DNA of 64,000 bases from Acridotheres tristis (Eukaryota; Chordata; Aves; Passeriformes; Sturnidae), in contig CM072886.1 in assembly GCA_037013685.1 (NCBI GenBank), positions 64,742,433-64,806,432 on the forward strand, in the 5' to 3' direction. Below are positions 10,767 to 23,841 of this stretch, in pieces. How positions within the stretch are numbered: the first letter of the stretch is position 1; each line of letters starts with the position of its first letter. A model generated the notes under the pieces. It did no database searches. It was not told the origin of the DNA and saw only the letters and a list, made by a program, of their open reading frames with translations. Both the position numbers and the translations under genes were made by a program.

Positions 10767-13700
10767 GTTTTACTAACATATGTATATCTGATACATAGAG
10801 GCTGAAAGAAAAAAAGCAAAAATAATGTTTCTTTTACTACTTACATTACAAGTGTTTTAACTCCTATAATTTTATTTTCTCTTACTTGCCACAAAAAAAT
10901 CCTTCAGAAGATCATTTACAGAGGATTATAGAAAGGGTTCAACCAGGCACCAGCAAAGGAAGGAAGACAAACATTTTAAAAGACCCATCCTCATACTGAT
11001 AACACAGTGAAGATTTCTGCCTTAGCTCTAGTCCTTCCTGCACTGGATCTTCACTACCAGAATCACACTAAACTGCACATCAGGTCCTAGAGGTCTGGGG
11101 GGTCACTAGCCCAAATAAAACACAACTTTACCTACAAGGAGGGATGAAAACCTTCCCTTGGATTTTTACCTGCCTTCACAGGTGAGCAATCTGTGGCAGC
11201 TGGAGGCTGGTATAAGTCACCAGGGATGACAAAGTAGCTTCAGAGTAGTTAAGAGCATGTTACTCCTCAGAATTCACCAAAACCCACCAAGCCACCAGAA
11301 AAATGCCAACAGCTTTACTGCAGTGGAAGATCTAGCCCTGAAAGTGCGAGATATAGTATGTGAAAAGGCCAAACGAATACAGTATTTAAGACCAAAAAAC
11401 ACTTGAGAAAGTTATTGTTTAGGAGAAGGGTTCTATGCAGAATCATGAGACAGAAGTCTTCCATATTCTTTGTGGACAAGAGTGTGGATAATGATAACAA
11501 AAGAGTCTCCCACACTGCATCGTTAAAATGCCTCTTCCTGAAATGGAAGGACAAAAGTGCAGGCTCTGGAACAGTCAGATCCTCTCCTCCCTGGCTATAA
11601 GTCCTGACTCCTGCCCAGTCACATATTTAGAACCAGCAGCCCTTTGGAAAGTAAATGTGACTCAATTCTTGCTTATTTATTTCTGTGGTCTGGAAGAGAT
11701 CAAGTCAATTACAACCAGCAGAAAAACACCATCATACATGCACTGTCACCGACTGGAGGTGCTTTCAGGCCATCGGGAGCACAGACCATCCTGCAGAGGC
11801 ACACCACATTGCCACTCACAACTACATACAGCCTCTGTGCTTAACTCCAGATCAGTTAGGACTGCAATACAGCACAAAACCTATCAGAGTATAGACTGCA
11901 CAATATCTATTAGGCATTAATTCTGTGGCAATAGTTCTTTTGCAGCACCCAAAAATTGTAAAGAAGCTAAAGCCCATGAAAAGTGATGAAAATTAATCTC
12001 TAAGGATGAATCCCTGAATTTCAGATTATGGCTTTTTTAATGCAAGATTTCTTCCAGAATTGCCACTTATTTAGATAATAAAGGCAGTGAGAGAATGGAG
12101 ACACACATTATGAATGCCATGTAAATCATGCTTAATTTTCATAGATTTTCAAGAGGCCTTTAGACAGAAGTTATATCTGTCTTCTAGTGATAATTAGAAT
12201 CAGCTAAAGGTTTACACATTTGCCACTAGCCAAGCCACCCTAATTCCACAATCAGGTAGTGATTAAGTATTATGATGAAACCCTGTACTTCGGATCTTCA
12301 TTTTCATCACTGCTACACAGACAAGAACACACAGGCAAGGAAGCTCAGCCCCACTCTTTAATAGCTGTTGCATAGAAGGACAAATTTCCAGAACTGGAAA
12401 CATAGAAGAGAAAAGTGGTATTTGCGTGAGAAAGACTTTCACAAAGAAAGATCAATCCCCCCTCCACTGACTGAAGAGAAAATTAATTACTGCAGTTGGC
12501 AGAGGATAAATGATTCCAATTTACAGAGTTGTGTAATTATAGCAGCTGCAGAGTCGATGACTGGATGCTAACTTTGAACCTCCACCCCAACATGACATTT
12601 CTACTTGCATTTAGTTCTGCCACTTGTGAGCATGTTGAAAGTTCTCTCACTGTGTCTTCATAATTATATGTTGGTTCAAAAATAATCATTGGCTCCATTG
12701 CATAGACGAAACCTTATCATCTGGTTAGCAAAAGGTATGTTGTATCGTCTTTGAAGTGCTGAAATCCCCACAGTGGAAAATTTATTAGGGGAAAGTGATG
12801 TTATGGCAACACAATTAATTCTGCCACAACATGCAGAATTAACTACACTGTTAAGAATTAAGGATTCAAAGAAGAGTTCAAAGGAAGAAAAATACTGTAT
12901 GTCAAATCATAAAGTATAACCTTTGCATAAGGTCTAACAACACCAAATTGTAAAGAGCCATCTCAGTGAGACACCTAGCTAAAAAAAAAAAAAAAAAGGG
13001 AAAGAAATGGTTAAGTAGATGGAGAAACATCTTTGGTGTTTTACTTGTTTTTCTCATGGGAGGTTGTCAATTATGCTTGTATAGAGAATTCTGTTCTCTT
13101 TTTGAAGCCAAGAGGAAAGTTTTTAATCTCATCTTTAACTTTAATCCTTTAAAATATGTAAGAGATTTAGACGTGAACAGGGTAAATTTGGCAGAAGATC
13201 CTAGCTATGGAAGTAAGGTAATTTCTTTCAACTACTGATTGCTAAGGGAGTTCAAAGCCTGCCACCTAAACTATCTATCAATTCCAGCTACAAGCTGCAA
13301 TCTACTGATTTTTTACATTTCTTTCTATTGATCAAAAATATTTAGAAAAGTCACCAGCTATGAGTGAGTGAAACGATGTGATTATTACAGACAGGGATGA
13401 GGGCTCTCTAGTGCTGCTGCTTTTTTCAGAACAAATGAAGAATGAAAGACATTTTCTCAAGCAATATGCACAATAGCATCTGTTGTGACTGTAGTTATTT
13501 TATGTACCAACAAGAAAGGAGCTAGTCCACAAGAACAATTTCAGAAAGTATTAGAAAACTGGCAACTGAGTCAAACATTTTGCTTTTAACACAAGGAGAT
13601 TTTGGACTTTAACAGATAGTTTTGTATCATCTAAAGGTCACATAAGCCTCATGTACAAGGGAACCTGATTGCATTCCATTACTGGAATGGAGGTGTAGAA

Positions 13701-14432
13701 GCCACAGTATGACTTTTTCCCCTAAAGTAGCCCCTGCCATACACAACATTTAGGCTATTGCAGTTGAACTGAGGTCAAATCCCATATTATCATCTCTGTT
13801 CCTGTTCTCTTGAGCACTTCCTAATGGCAGTAAAAAACATACCAGTTTTTTTTTGGTTTTGATTTCCAACGGGCTATGGAAAAGCTGGAAACTAAAGAAA
13901 ACATTTATGTGGAAAATTGGCACAAAGTAACAACATACCTTAACTAAGGTTACCCAGAAGCTCTTGGAAAAGCTGAACATTGAGCCAAACAGCTGAAACC
14001 TCTCTCTTCTGGCCATGGTCAGCCTCTGGTTTTAATTACCTGGGTACAAATCTACCAGCTATAAGGAACTAACAGATTTACACCTCTCTATTTAAACCAC
14101 TCTTATTTATTGGGCAAATTTGCAGTTTTCAGTGCCGTTGCATTAACAAACCTAGAAGACAGATGAGGCCTATTTTAAAAAGAACTGATTCGAAATGACT
14201 GGAGATCTCAGGTTTTGGCCCTGTGCAACTTCAGTACAACAGATGAAGCACTTACATAATCAGATAGGCTTGGCCTTGTCTCCTCTTTGATCAATTCAGC
14301 ATGTGCCAAATCCATGTCATATGAATGAAAAATCTAATCCAGAACAAAATGACTATGTCATAGGAACAAAAAACTAATCCAAGGGGGCTCACATCTGTTC
14401 TCAGTCACATCAGACCCAGGACAAGCTGAAAT

Positions 14433-14461
14433 GCCATTGAACTTGATGCATTTTATACCAG
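14433..14461 (+). repeat. Possible remnant of ancient palindromic repeat
   Basis: CCATTGAACTTGATG followed by TTTATACCAG resembles the centre and right arm of the palindromic repeat type seen elsewhere in the window. Short and weak. Confidence 0.25.
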
Positions 14462-16680
14462 TACTAATAAGATTAGGATTTAACTTCCTCTCCCCTCTCT
14501 TAAATAATGTACAGAGTCAGCATAATTAAAAATCAATATGGAAGAAAATAAACTGCCGCAGTACTCAGTGCAGATCTAATAATCTTTAAAATACCACAAA
14601 AAATTTTGTTTCTTTTGAATCTAATTTGTGTAAGGTCTCATTGTACAGAGGAAACACTTCATTAATATACCTCAAACACTTACTGCAAAACTTTTCAAAA
14701 ACATCACCAGCAAGACCATGAGCACTAGTCATATGCTTGATGAAGCATTCTGGAAATCTTGATCAAGCATTTGGTATATTTGTGCAAGCTGTGCTCTTGT
14801 AGGTTAAAATTTTGTAACTGTACCAACCTATGATATAGGAATCCTTATAATTGGAAAGCTCCCAGAGAATTCAGTAAAGATGTTGTCTGAATAAGGTATT
14901 CAGAGTCTGCCAGAGATATAGAGGAGGTAGTGTTACCAGAATTCTGTCAGGAGCCAGTCCAAATCTGTGCAAAGTCAATTCAGACAGCTCTGGAACACCC
15001 CTCTTTAAAGCATTTTTATCCTTGAGCAAACATAAAGATTAGAGAGAATTTTCAAAAACCACTTTTTATTTTGCCTATGATTTTTCCTCAAGCTTTCTTC
15101 CACACCACTGGCAGCATTCTGTAGCTGGATTTTGCTTACCTTCCTATTACTATGATTGTTGCCATGGAAATTATAGCTATCTCACAAATAGAAATTTATG
15201 CCTTTGTAGAAAAAACAATATTCTAACCTAGGAAAGCACAAATATACCAACTTGAAAACTGAAAAAAGTAACTAAGCTTGCTGTGAAAACTTTGCTAATG
15301 TTGAATATGGAATCAGAAAGAAGCTTGAGTATATTTACAATTTCAGGCTGTTGAAATGTCCTTGTGTGCATGGAGGTTCTCGCTATCAGTTTACTACCTC
15401 TTACTGTATTAAGTCAGAAAATGCAAATAGATCTATACTAACTGGGCAGATTTAAGAATTTAAATGTGAATAGGAACCAGTATCCCCGAAATGTGTTTCT
15501 TTTGAAGTATATATGAGGTGTAAGAATGAGAGTAGGGAGACACTCGTAGCACCTTTATTAGAAGTTTATCTTCTCATGTTTCCTGTATACCTGAAAGACA
15601 GGAGATTCCTTCAGAAGGCACTTTCTAGAGACTCAAGAGAATTTTCCCAGCACTTGAACTGGAGTCGTCTTCTGATCTTCTGGAAGAGAGCTGGGTTTTT
15701 AAATTATTTTAATTTTCTATTTGCTGTTTTTGCATGTGCTTTCTACGAATACTGCTGAAACCTATGGTGGCCATATCTGCAATGACAGTAACAGCAATTT
15801 TGAATGGTTATTGATCTACTAAGTTTTCCTTTTGGTAACCTATAATAACGTGAAGGTCATCTGTGTGAGCTCTTAAACCCCACTTGATGTGATTATTTCA
15901 TTTATGTTATTCTTCATACAATTATTTCCTCTGATTTTCTATTTCTATGATAATTCCTTGTAAATTCAATTATTTATTAATTTTCTGCACACAGTTTTCT
16001 GGATCTTTACACTACAATGCTAGTGAAATCTAGACAGAAAGTTCAGAACCACAGGACTTAACATAGACTATTTTTTTTTCAATAACATGCCACTCATGCT
16101 GCTTTCCTGCGGGAATACTTTTCAGGTGAAAAAAATCTCATAAAAAAGAACATGCACCGGAGAATTAAGACTACTGAGAGGATTTCTAGCTGCCAAGTTC
16201 AAGAAGTGCTAGAATTCAAAACTTCCAGACAAAGACTACTGTTCGTTTTATTCTCTGAAGCCATCACTCTGCAGAAAGAACACAGATGTCTGAATTTCCC
16301 TAGTTTTTCTGCAGATCCCTGTAATCCAAAAGATTAGGCTCCTAAATTCCTTTGTCCTTCATCAGAAATGAGAACTGGATGTGGTTAACATATAATAAGG
16401 ATGCTTCATCTTTGTGAAACTGGAAAACATCATTCCTCATGTCCCTCCACATTATCCTGAAATATGACCTCAATGTAATAGATTTCATTGAGGGAAATTT
16501 ATTCCTCCTCCTTTGTTTTCTTTGCCTTCTTTTTTTTCATTCCCAAACCAGGAAAGAGAAGGGGGGAAAGTCAGCGGAAAAATCAGGGAAAAAAGCAAGT
16601 TGAAAATCAGAAAGGTGTGTATTATGAGCACAAAAATTATCCTATTACAAACCTCAAAATAGCAAACAACCCCACAAATA

Positions 16681-16782
16681 AAGCTTTCTGGTCCATTTAA
16701 TTGCTTTTATTGTTGCCATTTTCTCAGTTACACTAATTCAGCGGACCAGCATTTCATCCACATAAATATTTCCAGAAAGCTT
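16681..16782. repeat. 102-bp segment bounded by 11-bp inverted repeats
   Basis: AAGCTTTCTGG at 16681-16691 is the exact reverse complement of CCAGAAAGCTT at 16772-16782. A second, offset pair, CTGGTCC (16688-16694) and GGACCAG (16743-16749), lies inside. This could be a small MITE, but there is no clear target duplication (flanks AATA and AAGA). Confidence 0.35.
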
Positions 16783-16805
16783 AAGAATAGCAAAGGGTTG
16801 CCCAA

Positions 16806-16910
16806 ATTATTATTATTATTATTATTGTTGTTGTTGTTGTTGTTGTTGTTACTGTTACTTTGTTGTTGTTGTTGTTTAATTCTATATTATTTAATAATAA
16901 TAATATAATA
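16806..16910. repeat. Compound ATT/GTT microsatellite
   Basis: Seven ATT units (16806-16826) run directly into eight GTT units (16827-16850). After an interruption there are five more GTT units (16862-16876), and an AAT-rich end lies near 16892-16910. The ATT and AAT parts are mutually complementary. Likely polymorphic between individuals. Confidence 0.95.
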
Positions 16911-18639
16911 CACTGGAGGAGAAAAACTAGATATTTCTAAAAGCTTTCAAAGATTTTAAAAAGTCTTCTTTTGTATAACTCTCTGTCATCTACCCAAAAA
17001 AACCAAGACAGACTGTAACTGATGAACCAGCTCCTGAGAAAAATCACAAAAACCAAATGAGAAATTCCATTTGTCAAGTAATCGATATGGTTAAGGTTTG
17101 ATGACACAAATAATTACCTAAATAAATTAAAGACTTCACATAAACATCAATCTTGGAATAATCTAACCTTAACTTTCAGAATTATCTAGCCTCTCTGGCA
17201 CAGAGTTGAAGGATAAAATACTGAAAGACAGAAAAACAGAGGTGCCAGATGAGGAGGGGAAAAAAGCCTTTTTGATTTAACTAGAAAAGATGTTTCATAT
17301 ATTTTTTGAAAAGAGCTTTGATAGAGTGGAAAAGGGTGAAATACTGTAAAAACAATGGAAATCACTGCAAAATTGGTAAAGTTGAAACAGCATTCATGAA
17401 CTACTGAGAGAAAGAGTAAGATAAAAGGGTAGCAATCTGAGACATTATCAGATACCAAGCATATAAACAAATTTATTATACATAATGTAAAATTATTATT
17501 ATCATCATCTAAACATTTATTTTTCTTGCAATGAAAAGAAGTTAAGGCACTTAGAGCACAAGGACATTGCTCTGCTACCATAAGGAAATGTCCTCTACTT
17601 ACAGACACACAAAGGCTTTGTCTGTCCTTGCAATCTGTAATGCAACAGCTGTAATGGGTACCACTCTTCCACTCTTCTTTCACTTACTCCACCAGACTAA
17701 AACCTAATATCTGGAAGTAAATATGAAGCTCAACAAAATTTCACAATCATGAACATTTAATACAGCTGATATTAATATTTTTGGCAGTAGTGGGTATTTT
17801 TAGTAATCTGTTTTGTTTCATTCACAGCACTCTTCCATGTTTCTTTGCTAGGTTACCTGAAATTTTTTATTACATGCTTACTTTCTTTGGCCAAATAATC
17901 TAAGTGACAATTCTTTAACGGGGAACACATATAAAAGCACAAAACAAGTAATGAGTTTCTTATATTTCACTTCAGCTTCTCCTAAAAATCCACTGACTTT
18001 TTATTTTCCGTTAATGGAAGTGAAACAGCTCCATTCAAAAGTTTTTACACATGATCCATAGACAAGTTTTAAGGTGACCATGACAAGAGCTTAGCATCCA
18101 TAATAAATTAATTACAAAAGAATTTGGACAATTGCTTGGAAATGCTTAGAGATCTGAAAGTCAAGGAACTTCAAAAGCAACTCTGCAGCAATATCAATAT
18201 TACTTAAAGCAGATTAAAGTCTCTCAGGACTATATAATGTTACACAGATGACAATGACATCAGAGTCTGATGCAAATTTCACTTTGTTATTGACCTGATT
18301 TCTGTCTTAAATCATATAAGAACCATGCCAATATTCACTTTAGTAGTCCCTAAATTTCGCAGAATTTCAGTAAGCAAGACATGCAGTTATACAAAGAAAA
18401 GCTCCTTGCTTTTATCAGACATTTGTTCACAAGAAGGGTGTTTTCTTAAGAGGCTGGTCTTTGCTCTAGAAGCATCTTAATTTTATCACAGGTATTTTCA
18501 ATCCTGAAAGCAATACAAAGCACTGTGTTTCGAGTTAGTTTTATTGCAAGCCAAAACATTTTGTTTTAGTTAGTTACCATTCTGCACCTGCAGTAGCCCA
18601 CAGTTTGACACACAGGCTGCAGCCTCCACAGGGACTTTA

Positions 18640-18695
18640 TTTCCCATCAGAATGGCCCATGCTTTGATTCACTCAACACGAGCCATTATGGGAAA
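18640..18695. repeat. Imperfect inverted repeat in a GC-richer patch
   Basis: Left arm TTTCCCAT plus AATGGC (18640-18656, with a 3-nt bulge) pairs with GCCATTATGGGAAA (18682-18695) across a 25-nt loop. Surrounding bases 18590-18800 are richer in G and C than the neighbourhood. Function unknown. Confidence 0.4.
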
Positions 18696-19181
18696 CCCAG
18701 CAGCACTGATGGGCAAAGGGAAATGCAGAACACAGCAGCCACATGACAGCTCTCATGCAGCAGTGGAGCATTTTGGCCTGGTGCTGTGTAACACTGAAGC
18801 TAATCCACCTTCCACTTCCAAGTATTCTGCTAATTTTGTACCATTTCTAACCACTTCTAAACAAAACATAAATGTCCCACAGGACTGGTGTTCCACTTTT
18901 TAACTCTACATGGGGCTAAAAAGAGTGTTTTAATATATTTCAGCCCATAAGAGTTCTCTGTATAGATTTGTGCAAGTGAAAAAAAAAACAGATGTCAATT
19001 AATTTGTGATTTGCATTTGTGCTTTCCTCATGATTCTGCTGAGGCAAAGCTTCAATGACCTGCCATCAGTTCAATTTCCTGATTTCATGAAACTTGAGTA
19101 AAGTTTGCTATTTTGATACAGGTTGTGACTTTTTTTTTTAATTCATTGCTTTCTATTATGTTTAAGGCTCTATTATTATTA

Positions 19182-19183
<2 letters not shown>

Positions 19184-19216
<33 letters not shown>
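19184..19216. repeat. (TG)n microsatellite
   Basis: About 16 uninterrupted TG units, preceded by a short TATTATT run. Likely polymorphic. A TG run of this length can adopt Z-DNA under supercoiling. Confidence 0.97.
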
Positions 19217-19219
<3 letters not shown>

Positions 19220-20058
19220 AATGACTTGGGAAATTTTTACTGATAAACTGATATTCAGTTTTCTTTACAAGTTGTAGTGTTCAGAAGTATGCTAGGCATT
19301 TCATAGGAGGTATGAAGGGCATCAGTGAGCTTGTGAAGGTGAACTGCAGTTTCTAGGCCATTATACATTTTATGAGATTAATTAAAGAGATACAAATTTC
19401 AGATTAGGTATAATTTTATATCTTAATATGATTACAAATAAAATTGTCTGCTCCTCCTCAAGATATTTAATATCAACATAATATAGCACATTTTTTCATT
19501 CACTTTGATTTTTCTGACCATAGAAAACTAAATGAAGCCAGCCTTACACCTCAGAAGGTTTCAAGGACCAGAACAACAATAATAATTTCATGTTAAGGTA
19601 ATTAAGTATTAAACTGAAGGGAACTTTCTCATTCAGTAAGGAATTTGATAGTACTTAAGATACATTGATAATGAGGGTGTATCTTCTTCCACTGCTTTCC
19701 AAAGCTTGAGTACCTCTGCCCATCTGGCTCTCCCAACATGGGTACCCTGAAGACAGGGACCTACCACCCCTCTTGGTGAAGTGCAATGTGGTAGGGCTGT
19801 TATCCAGCTTCTGATTAAAAGCCTTGTGATTAGTGGGGTCCTTTGGGAAATGGAAAAGCCTTTTTCTAAAGTATCTTTGTCAACTTTACAGAGTTCAAAA
19901 CCCCCATCTCCAGAGAGCACTATCCACACCAAAATATATCCTGTTCTGGAATAAGACATTTTCTCACTCTTTCCCTTTGGGGCTATGAAACTGGAATGGT
20001 AGAAACCCAGATTCACTGGATCAGAGAGAGTAACTGGCTAGAGGCCCTAAGTAAGCAT

Positions 20059-20077
20059 GAGAATTCTAGGAATTCTC
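20059..20077. repeat. Palindrome with 8-bp arms
   Basis: GAGAATTC and GAATTCTC flank a TAG centre. It contains two EcoRI-type GAATTC words. Probably chance. Confidence 0.5.
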
Positions 20078-22496
20078 TCAAGCACAGTTGAACACAAAAT
20101 GCCAGTGCATCCAACCAGCTTGTAAAATGGCTACTGCAATTTTTCTTCCAGGGACTTACATGAAGGAAGAAGTTTCTGCATCCCAAATGAATTTCTAGGG
20201 AATATACTCTGACAAGATCAAAATATCCCTCGTTCTCAAGCATGGAAGGTAACTATTAGTGCATTTGGGACTCTGGAACAGTTGTGGGGAGGTACCTCAG
20301 GAAGCTGACATCTGCAACCCTAACTAACATCTGAACAGGGACTTTCTGGGGCACAGTTTGTGGTTTCATATGTCTGTGTCTTATGCATGCTCCTAAGCTC
20401 AGTTACTGAATCTAGCCTGAAGTGTGCTTGTGGTCACTCTTGGGGAATATTCAGGTACAAAGGTGGGCAGTAGCATATCCCAAAGCTTAGTCATTCACAA
20501 TGCAGTAGTGAATGTTACCTGCCAGAGGGATTTTGGATAACACTGCTCCCACCAAGTTCTGTAGCAGAAGGCTCCATTGCAGTGTGAGCAGAAGCAGGTA
20601 CATATTGCTTGTTATTGTCTCTAAGTGCTGCCATTGAGCTGCAATTTGTGTGAAGAGGACATTGCTCCAGAAATATCAACATATGAGAAATCCATCCAAA
20701 CATTTCCACCCTTGACATTATTACTTTGTATCACCAAACCCATCCTTGAAATAATCTATTTTCATACCCTTCTACAGCTTTTCACCAAACCTTTATCCAC
20801 TGCTGCACAACAAACAGCCTTAAACTTTAATGGGCTGCATGACTTTTATTTCCTCCCTGTTCATTGCATTTAGTCTCCAAAGTTGCCACATATTTTATAT
20901 TTTTAACACAAAGACACTTGGAGATGTGTTTGTGCCTGGAAGATTGGAAAATATCTAGCTTTAGGCTATATTATATGCATATGAGGACCTAATACTATTT
21001 AAATAACAGTTAAAACCACAACCTTCAAATACAAAGCCAGCTATTAAAATATTGCTGGAGGCAATGTGGCAATGTTTTATACTAGTTTTGCACAAGATAC
21101 AGGAACAGGAGAGAAGGTTGTGTCATTTGAATGACTGCACTGTATTCCTCTCTATTTTCTAATTATCACAGATTTAATCAACCTGTTCTGTTTGTATATT
21201 TTGTAATAACCTTTCCTCTTCCCCTTTTATTCAAGGGAGGAGAAGGAGAGGAATTTATATAACACCGTAAGCTTAAAAAATATGAGCTACATGGAAGACA
21301 GAACAGCAAGTAAGATACTGTGATTAATTTCATAGACTTCCAGTAGGAAGTATTTAGTTTATCAGCACATAGTAAATGAATATTAAAATATGCATACCCC
21401 AAGGCTACAAGTGAAAGTAGATAACAGCTGTTGGTCTAAAATGTGGTTCCATAATGCAGAGATTGGAATAAGCTTGTAATTATGAATTAAAGCTAGAACA
21501 GTAAAAAAAAATTACAAACACATTATGAAGATATTCTTTAGCTCATACCATTTAAAACTAGTTCTCTTCATTTACAAAATGGAGCAGAAGGGAATGGAAT
21601 GCTCTTATCAGATTCAGAAAAAAATATTTGAGAAAAATCAGTAATGACCACCTGCTTTTTTTTAAGTTCATGTTCTTAAAAAATAAAAGTAACTCAGTTT
21701 TAGATCAACAAAATTTCATATCAGACAGTAGAAAAAAAATACCACTATTTACTACTTTAATGAAAAATCTAGCTTTTATACCAAGTATGTTACTACCCCA
21801 AAACACGACATCACAGACCTGGAAAAGATGGAAAAAAAACAGAGTCAAATAATCTGCTTCCCTGCATTAAGTATACTCTTGGCCAGTCTGTTATTCCTTT
21901 TACTCAGTGTATTGTCATTATGCAAGAAATATGCATGCCAATCTGAAGGACAAAATTGTGTCTGGCAATTAAAAAAAAACTTATAAACTCCATTTTTACC
22001 TCATGTACATATTATAGATACTATTTTTAGCTTATGCCTCAACATTTTCAAATCTCTTATCCTACAAGAAGTCATTAAGAGTGCAATCAAAGTGGTGTTT
22101 CATGGAAGAAAATAAAGAGGACAGCATTTTGTAAAAGTGAAACCCACCTGATAGTAATCTTACCAGACAGTAGTTCTACAAAAACACACACGCACAAAAA
22201 AAATTACTCCTTTGACAGATTTGCTAGCTGGATTTCACCAGCAGAAATAAGCCCTTGAGTGTCACAGACAAAAGACACAAAGCACAATTTGAAGGTTTAT
22301 CCAAAACATGGAGGTGAAAGAGGGGAAGATGCATAAAATCTAGTTCCAGTGCACAAATTATAAGGTGAATCTCCTCGCATGCTTGATGGAAAATGCTTAA
22401 CTTCCCCAGGATATAATTCCAACCAGCCTCATTGCTCTGAATCACCTGAGGGTTTTCTTTCTGGGTTTCCTAAACCTGACACACTGGCATATGTTT

Positions 22497-23406
22497 AACT
22501 TGCTCATCAGTGACTTGTTTGAGGGGGCAGATGCCTCCTCAGAAACTTTGCTGATGATACAAAGCATGGAGGAGTGGCTGATACCTCAGAGGGTCGTGCT
22601 GCCTTTCAGAGGGACCTCAGCAGGTTGGAGAGATGGGCAGAGAAGAACCTTCTGAAATTCAACAAAGGCAAATGAAGGGTCCTACACCTGCAGAGGAACA
22701 ACTCCATGCACCAGGCTGGGGGCTGACCAGCTGGAAAGCAGTTCTGCAGAGAAGGACCTCAGGATTCTGATGGACAACAAGATGTCCATGAGCCAGCAGT
22801 GTGTCCTTGTGGCCAAGAGGGCCAATGGAATCCTGGGGTATATTTGGAAAAGCATTTCCAGTGGGTCAAGGGAGGTGATCTGCCCCAATACTCAGCCCTG
22901 GTGAGGCTGTAGCCGGACTGCTGTGCCCAGCTCTGGTTTATAGAGTGAAAGACAGACATGGAGCTCTTGGAGTGGGTCCAGTGGAGAGCTACTAAGTTGG
23001 TGAATTCCACTGGAGAACCTCTCTTAGGATGAAAGGTTGGGGGAGCTGGTTCTGTTCAGTCTCAAGAAGAGATAATTGAAAATACACCTCATCAATATCT
23101 ATCAGTATCTTAAGGGAGGGTAACAATAGGATGGAGCCAGGCTCTTCTCATTGGTGACAAGCAATAGGACAAGAGGAAATGGGCAGAAACTGATCCACAG
23201 GAAATTCCACCTGAACAGGAGGAAGAAGTTCTTTATTGTGTGTGCCCAGCAAGGTTTCAGAGTCTCCCTCACTGAAGATATTCCAGAATGATGTGAATGC
23301 AATCCTGTGCCATGTGCTCTGGGATGATGCTGCTTGGGCAGAGAAATTGGCCTGGTTGACCCACTATGGTCCCTTTCAACCTGACTCATCCTCTGTTTCT
23401 GTGATA
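22497..23406 (+). mobile_element. CR1 LINE, 5'-truncated copy
   Basis: About 0.9 kb of CR1 non-LTR retrotransposon in plus orientation. It starts inside the reverse-transcriptase region (CTCATCAGTGACTTG-like), passes the FADD motif at 22547-22558, continues through the typical CR1 3' coding and tail sequence (AGGACCTCAGGATTCTGATG, then ACAAGCAATAGGACAAGAGG, then AAGAAGTTCTTTATTG), and ends with a GGTCCCTTTCAACC-like block and an ATTCTGTG-type 3' repeat remnant near 23398-23405. Truncation at the 5' end is usual for CR1. Many substitutions, small gaps and premature stops show it is old and inactive. The ending suggests a TTCTGTGAT-type subfamily, but the subfamily was not determined. Confidence 0.95.
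22538..22760 (+). pseudogene. CR1 ORF2 reverse-transcriptase fragment, disrupted
   Basis: The frame from 22538 reads L-R-N and then FADD at 22547-22558, the catalytic aspartate pair of the CR1 reverse transcriptase palm. It continues with the CR1-typical words ERWAEKNL and KFNKGK. The first in-frame stop is TGA at 22673-22675, where CR1 normally has a cysteine or similar codon, and another stop follows within about 20 codons, near the end of this entry. Upstream palm and fingers regions and the endonuclease domain are missing because of 5' truncation. Intact CR1 ORF2 protein nicks the target and reverse transcribes the element RNA. This remnant cannot do either. No host gene is involved. Confidence 0.85.
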
Positions 23407-23841
23407 TCTTGAGTACAAGATGGGTACAAACAATCTAGAGTTTATAGCAAACCTACATGATCCTAGGAACGCCTGTTAAAATTAAAAGGTACTCAGTCCT
23501 ATTCCATTCAAACTACTTTCTGCAAGCTAAGAGACTTGTGTGTGTGACTTTTGACACACTATACATTTTAATATTAAAATCATAAGTAATTAGAAACACT
23601 CAAGATCAAGGGTAACACAATATTCATTCTAACTTGAAAAGCAATTTTGAGTTGACCTAACAGGTAGGCCCTTGCACTGACAAATAGTTCTGACTTTATC
23701 ATGTCTATGCACTTCCTTTTTAAAGTCTACATAGATAACTTTTAATAACTTCTTCATATTTTCTTTTTCTCTCTGCCCATCACCCCTCCATCCTGTCGTA
23801 TATATTTCTACGCATGTGATGCTTCCCTAAATGACAGAATC

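Larger units (their letters stand above)
10250..16670. other. Non-coding AT-rich unique DNA
   Basis: No supportable gene. Frames are all under 131 codons. Three overlapping plus frames at 11528-11920 fall in a slightly GC-richer patch and resemble no protein I know. A 16-bp perfect palindrome lies at 10751-10766, a long A run near 12980-12997 without an upstream polyadenylation signal or gene body, and an imperfect direct repeat of about 28 bp (near 14314-14342 and 14354-14382). Confidence 0.7.
16911..22496. other. Non-coding unique DNA
   Basis: No supportable gene. The longest open frame of the window lies here on minus (17186-17683, 165 aa). It is cysteine- and phenylalanine-rich without a domain pattern and reads as chance. 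Two adjoining minus frames at 19633-20016 and 20013-20243 touch by an overlapping stop and start but show no protein similarity I recognise. A TG microsatellite lies at 19184-19216, a hairpin at 18640-18695, and an 8-bp-arm palindrome at 20059-20077. Confidence 0.7.

Noticed and set aside
12966..13238. Processed pseudogene suggested by a long A run near 12980
   Set aside because: No polyadenylation signal or recognisable coding body precedes the A run, and birds have few processed pseudogenes. A simple homopolymer is enough.
19633..20243. Two minus-strand frames that overlap by a stop and start, resembling an operon-like pair
   Set aside because: The host is a vertebrate, so operon-style coupling is not expected. 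Neither protein resembles a known family.
22682..23389. Minus-strand reading frames across the CR1 copy
   Set aside because: They are antisense shadows of the plus-strand CR1 element.
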